A stretch of 64,000 nt of DNA from Heterodera schachtii (taxonomy: Eukaryota; Nematoda; Chromadorea; Rhabditida; Heteroderidae), in assembly GCA_023374025.1 (NCBI GenBank), contig SIJG01000055.1, positions 930,001-994,000 of the forward strand, in the 5' to 3' direction. The notes below the pieces were generated by a model. The model was not told the DNA's origin. It made no database searches and saw only the letters and a program-made list of their open reading frames with translations. The translations under genes were made by a program, and so were the position numbers. Of the stretch, positions 57,501-64,000 are shown piece by piece. Each line of letters opens with the position of its first letter. Position 1 is the first letter of the stretch.

Positions 57501-60500
57501 AATCAAAAAAGCCGTTTTAAACATTCTTCGAAGAAAGTATTTTAAAAACAACTAATTTTAATGGAAAAAAATATTCAAAAGTATGACCGAATATTTTATT
57601 TTTTATTTTTCAGTCGCCTCATTTTAGTCCTTATGGTATAAGAAATTTCAGTTCCGTCTCGAAACTGACTTATTTTTCGGAATTTTCATCACAAAAAGTC
57701 AAATTTTGCCTTAAAAAGTAAAAAGTCATGAAAAAAGTCACAAAAACTCAAAAAAGTCATAAAAAAATGTATGTTAGAAGCTTCAAAAAAAGTGTAGAAC
57801 ACTTTTGAAGTCATTTTAAGGTCATTTAGAATCATCACAAAAAAAGTCATTTGACTTAAATTCCCATCCCTAATCATGGAAATTAAAAAAATAAAATTAT
57901 ATTTCATTATAATTATGAGATTTAAAATATTTAAAATTAAATAATGTTCGTCCAATGTCAAGACCAAACACAAATGTCGAAGCTGGCACGAGTTCAAATA
58001 GCACCAGGTTAACGAGAATTTTAAATGCTTGAAAAATAATTTAAATTAGTAGAAAAATATTTCTATGAATTTTCCAGAATTTTTGAACATTTTAATTAAT
58101 GAAATGACAAAAAAAAATGTGAACGAAATGTTAAATTTTGACAAGCAAAAACTCACACAAAATGAATCCTAAAATGACAATTTTCCAAAATTTTCTAGGC
58201 TAAATTTTAAAATTAATAAAATGCCAAAAACAAAGCATGAACGAAATATTAAATTTTTGGCAAGCCAATCAATGCACATTAAATCTTTCAATGCTATTTC
58301 TGGATTTTCAAAAATCCCTTACAAAAATGAAGTAAAGAAAAAATTCTACTTAGAAATAGAGTCGAAAGGTTTCAAAAATGACGATTTTCCCAGCTTTATT
58401 GCTTGATTTTTGAAAATTTGATTAATTTTTAAAAATTTGCTTAATTATTTTTCGAGTTTCTTTTAAAAAAACATAACATGCCAATGAATAAATAATAATC
58501 AAATTTATGATAAAAAATTATGCAATTATTAGAGACCGATTTTTGAGCTTTTATTGTGCCTTTTTTTTTGCCTTTTTCGGGATTTTCGTGCCTTAAATGT
58601 CTTTTTTGGCATTTTGCCGTTTTGGTGCCTTCTTTGGCGTTTTTCCGAAAAATTCCATAAAAAATACAATAAAACGGGAAAATACACCCCCCTAAGAAAT
58701 GACTCGAAAAATTTTCAGAAAATACACCCCTAAGAATTAAAAAATTTCCTCAAAAATTGATCGCCAAATTTTCTTTTTTTTTCTTCGTAAAAATTTTTAG
58801 GTTTTAAAATTTTTCTTATTCGAAAAACATTATAAACATTAAATAAACATTTAAATGACCAAAATTAAGTTATTTGGTTAAGTTTTACGTGTTTTTGCTC
58901 CCTAAAAATCCTGAATAAAATTTTTTTAAATGCCTTTTTTCATGCCTTTTTCGGGATTTTCGTGCCTTTTCATGAATTCAATTTTTCGTGCCTTTTTTTT
59001 CGCGATTTTTGGTGCCTTTTTAGTCGGTCTCTAGCAATTATAAGGAATATAATATTTAAATCAAATTGCAGTCGCCCAATGTCAAGACCAAACACTAATG
59101 CCGAAGCTGGCACGAGTTCAAATAGCAGCAGGTTTTAATTTAATATTAAAATAATATATATATTTGTAGAAAACAATTTTTTTGCAAATGTTCAAGATAA
59201 AATTTATATAAAAATACTCTAAAATAAAAAATTCAAATAATATAAAATAAATTTATATTCATAATAAAAAATTATAGCTCAACAACAAATATTAATGAAA
59301 AAGCTGGCACAAGTTCAAAAAGTAGCAGGTAAAATACCAGAAAGTTTTTAATTTTTTAGCATATTTAAAAATAATTCTATTCGTTGAGAATGGATTTGAG
59401 ACGGATTTTCCAGGCTTTTCTGGTGGTATATCTCAGTTGGGCCGGCACGGTTGGGCCCCAAAAGTTTTTTGGCTATAACTTTTTTTTGTCATCAAAACCC
59501 AACATTGTTGGTATCATTCGAAAGCTTAATATGTTTAGAAGTTTTTTCTAAGCTATTGCTTTGCGCTTAGACAATTACCAAAAAAGTCATACATGAAATT
59601 GCAAAAAAGTCGAAATTTTGAAATTTTTTCTTAATAAATTTTCAAAAGTCAAAAAATCTTTTTGCTTTTTGTAAGGCTAATAGAGCTTGTTAAGAGCTTT
59701 CGATAGAACAAAGTTATAGTGGAAAACATGATGGGGCCCAACTGAGCGAGGACATTAAAATAATTAAAGAGTCAATTATAAATTAAAGGTAAAAATTCTA
59801 ATTAGAAATCGAACCTAAAGATTTCATAAAAAAAAAGAATCACAAAAATGACGATTTGCACAGTTTAATTGCCTAATGTTCGAAAAACATTTTTCTTAGT
59901 TAACTTAAAATTAAAAAATGCCAATTTAAAAAAAAATCGTTTTTTTTGTGTGACAAAATTAAACAATTTAAATATTTTAAATTCAACTAGCAATCCAATG
60001 TCAAGACAAAAAAACAATGTCGAAGCTGGCACGAGTTCAAAGAGCAGCGGGTGAAAAGAGAATTTTTAAATATTTAAAATTTTTAAGAAGGAATTTTTGG
60101 CGAATTTTCCAGAAATTTTGGACCTTTAAAATTAATTAAAATGCCAAAAAAATTGTGGACGAAATGTTATAAAATGCACATAAAATTAATATTAAAATGA
60201 CAAATTTTCCAATTTTTCTTGGCTAATTTAATTTCGCAAATTTTGATAGAAATTGGAAAAGTTTTGCTTCAATTATTTTACAATTTAAATTCTAAAAAGC
60301 ATAGCATTGCAATTAAAAATATAATATATTTTATTGAATTTATTAGTAAAAATCCGATTGGAAATGATATGAATTATAATATCAACCGTCCAATGTCAAG
60401 ACCAAACACCAATCTCGAAGTTTCCATGAGTTCATTTGCCAGCAGGTTAAATGAGAATTTTCAGTTTTTAAATGATTAAAAATATTTGAAAAAAAAATAT

Positions 60501-61784
60501 TTGGCGAATTTTCCAGAATTTTTAAAAGCAATTAGGCACAAAATATGAAATTTTTGGCAATTTTTTTCCCCCAATTTAAAGACTTCAAGCCTTCGTTGCT
60601 AATGAGTGGGAAATTGCTAATAAAGAATTTTCTAAGCGCGTTGAGGAAGTCAACAGTAAAATAACCTGTATAATTTGCATGGAGAAGGAAGTAAGAAAAA
60701 AGAAAAGAAACGAGAAATGGGAAAAAATGTTGTAGGCATCGGGTGGGAGTCGAACCCACGCGTCCATTCCAGGGATGGCACGGAATTTTGATTTCAGACT
60801 TCCGAAATTTTTGGGCCTCGGAATTCCGGTTTTTAATGTTTTTAGGGTCGGAATTTTGATTTCCGATATTTTTGGGCATCGGAATTCTGATTTGCGAAAT
60901 TTTTGATAAAAAGTCACAAATTTTCGGTTCTAAAAAAATTTTAGGAAATACCTCTGAAAATCCGGGATTACCACGCCTGACTTATACTTATAAATAGAGC
61001 CCAGAAATTTCAAATTTTTGGATCACGCTGCGGGATTGGGACTCAAAATTTTTGCGGGATGAGCACCCACATGATTAATCCTGCAAAATCCCACATTTTT
61101 CCAAAAAATATGCTGGATTGAGGACTAATATCCTGCAAAAATCCCGCGCGGGATCCCGTCCCGCATCTTGCTCCCGGAAAATGCGTCGATGGAAATTTTA
61201 ATGTCATAAAGACAAGATCCTTTGGTTTTCTAGCTCACTGATCACGAATCCGGTATCTATTTCGGCTTATTCCGAACCCCGGGCCTGAATTCGAACAAAA
61301 AGTCGAAAATCCAAGTTTTCGAATTTAGCTATTTTGGTTCAAAAACGCCGTAAATGGTCTGATATTGAAGAATTGATGGTTTTCTGTTTGTTTCCGTGTA
61401 TTTAAACGATTTTGAATCAAAAACGCTAATTCCAAAAAACTGGACTTTAGACTTTTTGTTCAAATTCTCCCTTCCGGGGTTCGGAATTCAAGAACAATGT
61501 TCTTATATTTTTGATGTTGATACTACAATACTTAATGCTACAGAACTTTATTTTATATGTATCACTGACGCATTTTCCACCCGGTCACGCCGCACTTTGG
61601 CCTATTTATAAATGTATTACAATTTTTTTTACAGCGAAATGTTGTGTTTACTCCATGTCAGCATGCTGTCGTCTGTAAAAGTTGTGCCGAAAGCATAATG
61701 AATTCTCCCGATGCTGCTGGTAACAAGCATTGTCCGTTATGTCGCAGTAAAATTGTTGACACAAACAAATTTTATCTGGCCTAA
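54545..61784 (+). CDS. signal-peptide / repeated-exon / C3HC4 RING-finger protein
   Basis: Exons: 54545-54857 (tentative end), 55777-56129 (or from 55787), 56943-57068, 59072-59131, 59278-59328, 59991-60050, 60347-60445, 60582-60690, 61635-61784. The first begins MFIINFSAILFVLITPILSS, a signal peptide. The second encodes an unrecognised domain (GTRPPALKIFNL through GCDIGIDFCNYYVIG to LYDMATVIRLCG). The next five are small repeats of RPMSRPNTNxEAGTSSNSS type, all phase 2 at both ends. The last two give a RING finger: CIIC, 11 residues, CQH, 3, CKSC, 15, CPLC (C-X2-C-X11-C-X-H-X3-C-X2-C-X15-C-X2-C), as in E3 ubiquitin ligases of the IAP/MIB type. The exon 1 to 2 junction is uncertain: TCG|GTTGGT joins 55777 in frame, and T|GTAATT joins 55787 in frame. 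A secreted RING protein would make sense as an effector acting in host cells; this is inference. Confidence 0.72.
54866..55359. mobile_element. hAT-like MITE in RING-gene intron 1
   Basis: TIRs TAGGGATACGATTTATAG and its inverse. Target duplication GTAATTAG (54858-54865) / GTTATTAG (55360-55367), 7 of 8 identical. The left duplication contains both the in-frame TAG of exon 1 and the candidate GT donor. Related sequence surrounds the element at 12990-13970. Confidence 0.9.
57308..57872. mobile_element. hAT-like MITE in RING-gene intron 3
   Basis: TIRs TAGGGATGGGAATTTAAGTC and its inverse. Target duplication GTCATGGA / ATCATGGA (57300-57307, 57873-57880). The inside is rich in AAAAAGTCATGAAAAA repeats. 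Confidence 0.92.
57947..58007 (+). pseudogene. repeat-exon relic lacking an acceptor site
   Basis: Encodes RPMSRPNTNVEAGTSSNST followed by an AG|GTTAAC donor, like the functional repeat exons, but the AG acceptor just before CGTCCAATG is lost (AATGTT instead of TTGCAG). The nearest upstream AG (57917) would bring in a stop. Probably a dead exon. Confidence 0.7.
58530..59033. mobile_element. hAT-like MITE in the RING-gene exon array
   Basis: TIRs TAGAGACCGA / TCGGTCTCTA. Perfect 8-bp target duplication GCAATTAT (58522-58529, 59034-59041). The inside has GTGCCTTTTT repeats on the plus strand. Confidence 0.95.
59432..59746. mobile_element. TIR element in the RING-gene exon array
   Basis: CTCAGTTGGGCC at the left is inverted as GGGCCCAACTGAG at the right. 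The inside has the GGCTATAACTTTTTTT block and GGTATCATTCGAAAGCTT, shared with elements at 21321 and 50820. No target duplication is clear. Confidence 0.75.
60735..60765 (-). repeat. tRNA 3'-half fragment in the last RING-gene intron
   Basis: Minus strand: a perfect T arm (GTGGG-TTCGACT-CCCAC) and 3' acceptor strand CCGATGCC. The 5' half (expected to start GGCATCGG) is missing, so this is a fragment, perhaps from a SINE or tRNA integration. Confidence 0.6.
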
Positions 61785-61975
61785 AAAAGCAACAGATTTT
61801 GTGGATTTGATCAGTGAGTGATGGAAGTGATCAGATTTGAATCATGAACCCCCACAAAAAAAGATATTATTTATTAATTCATGATTAAAGTGAATAAATT
61901 GTTATTAAAACACTTTTTCAATTAATTTTTGACTTTGACTAAAAAATTCGATGTTTTTTTTGTACATAATTTATC
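61785..61975. other. 3' flank of the RING gene
   Basis: AT-rich, with AATAAA at about 61892 as a possible polyadenylation signal. Confidence 0.4.
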
Positions 61976-62200
61976 TGTGACAGTCCGTCAGTAATGGATA
62001 ATTCGTCAGCAAATATGATTTTTTAAGAAATGATCAAATTTTATCGGTTTAATTTTAAAAATCGGTTACAATATTTCTAGTTATTAATAATTAGTTTAAA
62101 ATCGCTATTCTACGGAAATTGTCTTTTAAATTTTTCTAAAATGCTTCTTTAAATCTAGGGTCATTTACTGACGGATTGTCCACTGACGGATTGTCAAGGG
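61976..62200. mobile_element. small TIR element with doubled GACGGATTGTC ends
   Basis: The left side reads GACAGTCCGTCAGTAATGGA then TAATTCGTCAGC; the right side has CTGACGGATTGTC twice, the inverse of this pattern. About 220 bp, no coding capacity. Confidence 0.65.
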
Positions 62201-62784
62201 GTCATTTGGCCAATGCTCAAGGCCAAGATTTGTGGCATGGAATTTTGGCCCAACGCAAATTTTCACCAATGACTTTTTTTGGTCTCCCTGCTTCGTCTGA
62301 ACTGTTGCATCCCCGGGGGATGTTTCGATACATAAGTTCCCCACCCAATGGCTTTTAAAAAATTATTCTATTAACTTTTCCATAAAAAAATGGATAATGT
62401 TAAGCAAATTAAAGTTAATTTAAAAACAAGTTGGAATGGGATGAGTGGAAAATTGGATTGGATTTGGCGACAGGCCCGTGGCCAAACGACACTGAAATGG
62501 AATGAATTTTTTATAAAGAAAAATAGTTCTAATTCAAATGTTATTAGTTTTCATAATTAAAATTTCATGGCCTGATATTTGCCTATGCCCATGCTCCTCG
62601 AATCGAGAAAAGCCCCTAGAAATTCCCCGAGCCCTCGTTTCACTCATCATATCCCTACTCGACGCTTAGCCGACACTCTGAACAAGTGGTACTGAACTGA
62701 CTGACCCCCTAATGGGGGAGGGGCGGTCAATCATCAAAGAGAAATGAATGAATGAATGGAATGAGTGGGTGGAAAGAAACGAAG
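62201..62784. other. spacer before the right-hand satellite
   Basis: A 60-codon open frame (62176-62358) has no recognisable features. 62660-62780 resembles 48180-48320 in inverse orientation, including GGTGGTCAGTCAG-type sequence. No gene is supported. Confidence 0.4.
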
Positions 62785-64000
62785 AAAAGTAAATTATGTT
62801 AAAATTCAAGCATGAACATGTAAAATAATTTAGTTGTACTTATTTATTCACAAATAGCCAATGAAACTCTGCAGTTAAACGTGCAGCAGCAAAAAAGGAA
62901 TTGAACGTGATGCGGAAACTCCGAATCACTTAATTATGAAGTATAGAACATACAAATTACAGTATAAAAATAAAGCTAAAATTTTATAGGATAAGTTTGG
63001 ACAATTATATTAATTAGCAGATTGGAAGGTGTTATCCTATTTAAAGAAACGACTAAAAAATAAAATACCGATATATTTAATTTTTATTCTTTTAAAATCC
63101 ATATTTGTTAGATAAATCAAACTTATTTAGCAAATAAATTGGTTGCTTTTTTCTTTTTTCAACCTTGCATTAGTTGGACGAAAAAAAGTAAATTATGTTA
63201 AAATTCAAGCATGAATATGTAAAATAATTTAGTTGTACTTATTTATTCACAAATAGCCAATGAAACTCTGCAGTTAAACGTGCAGCAGCAAAAAAGGAAT
63301 TGAACGTGATGCGGAAACTCCGAATCACTTAATTATGAAGTTATAGAACATACAAATTACAGTATAAAAATAAAGCTAAAATTTTATAGGATAAGTTTGG
63401 ACAATTATATTAATTAGCAGATTGGAAGGTGTTATCCTATTTAAAGAAACGACTAAAAAATAAAATACCGATATATTTAATTTTTATTCTTTTAAAATCC
63501 ATATTTGTTAGATAAATCAAACTTATTTAGCAAATAAATTGGTTGCTTTTTTCTTTTTTCAACCTTGCATTAGTTGGACGAAAAAAAGTAAATTATGTTA
63601 AAATTCAAGCATGCAATATGTAAAATAATTTAGTTGTACTTATTTATTCACAAATAGCCAATGAAACTCTGCAGTTAAACGTGCAGCAGCAAAAAAGGAA
63701 TTGAACGTGATGCGGAAACTCCGAATCACTTAATTATGAAGTTATAGAACATACAAATTACAGTATAAAAATAAAGTTAAAATTTTATAGGATAAGTTTG
63801 GACAATTATATTAATTAGCAGATTGGAAGGTGTTATCCTATTTAAAGAAACGACTAAAAAATAAAATACCGATATATTTAATTTTTATTCTTTTAAAATC
63901 CATATTTGTTAGATAAATCAAACTTATTTAGCAAATAAATTGGTTGCTTTTTTCTTTTTTCAACCTTGCATTAGTTGGACGAAAAAAAGTAAATTATGTT
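62785..64000. repeat. about 400-bp satellite array, right end
   Basis: GTAAATTATGTTAAAATTC starts at 62789, 63188, 63588 and 63989, so the period is 399-401 bp. Units are nearly identical (indels such as ATGAATATG against ATGCAATATG). It shares no sequence with the 387-bp satellite at the left end and runs out of the window. Confidence 0.97.

Noticed and set aside
58221..58406. 61-codon frame in the RING-gene array as an extra exon
   Set aside because: A related but frame-broken sequence at 59795-59877 shows that it is a piece of the duplicated intron unit; no splice phase fits the neighbouring exons well.
60735..60765. Complete tRNA gene on the minus strand
   Set aside because: Only the T arm and 3' acceptor half exist; no matching 5' half upstream.

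Overview
This is eukaryotic, AT-rich DNA with short, multi-exon genes (introns often 50-150 bp, GT-AG, acceptors ending TTTCAG or TTTAG) in a sea of mobile elements. The gene content (a secreted family-32 glycoside hydrolase, several small secreted proteins in tandem families, a signal-peptide/RING protein) points to a plant-parasitic nematode, most likely a cyst nematode (Heterodera/Globodera type). That assignment is inference from gene content, not from a marker gene. Exon models were built by hand from splice signals, reading phase and comparison between duplicated copies.

Layout. 1-2945: a 387-bp satellite. 3030-11760: a 15-exon secreted GH32 invertase-like gene on the minus strand (5335-10269), bracketed by two copies of one terminal-inverted-repeat (TIR) element in opposite orientation; a broken piece of the same gene lies at 11868-12430. 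12990-17750: nested hAT-like and other TIR elements, no gene. 17280-43130: a duplicated accessory block with two secreted spectrin-type EF-hand genes on the plus strand (18500-20195 intact; 33324-35269 frameshifted) and three copies of a small secreted cysteine-rich gene on the minus strand (27072-29272, 35687-36947, 39984-42006), plus a stray exon at 22890. 43190-43620: assembly gap, followed by purine-rich repeats to about 48000. 48780-54030: decayed helix-turn-helix ORFs, TIR elements and one possible secreted Thr-rich protein. 54545-61784: a plus-strand gene with an N-terminal hydrophobic leader, an array of small symmetric repeated exons and a C-terminal C3HC4 RING finger; most introns of the array hold a TIR element. 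62785-64000: a second, about 400-bp satellite running off the window.

How the genes fit together. Four families carry predicted signal peptides and look like secreted or effector-type products. GH32 would split sucrose or fructans. The EF-hand and cysteine-rich genes form a convergent pair that has been duplicated locally with decay of some copies. The RING protein is a predicted E3 ubiquitin ligase with a modular linker. The most unusual features are the repeated-exon RING gene, the clean loss of one cysteine-bearing exon in one copy of the cysteine-rich family, the variant catalytic motif and extra N-terminal region of the GH32, and a dispersed repeat whose GC-rich hairpin shows compensatory base changes.
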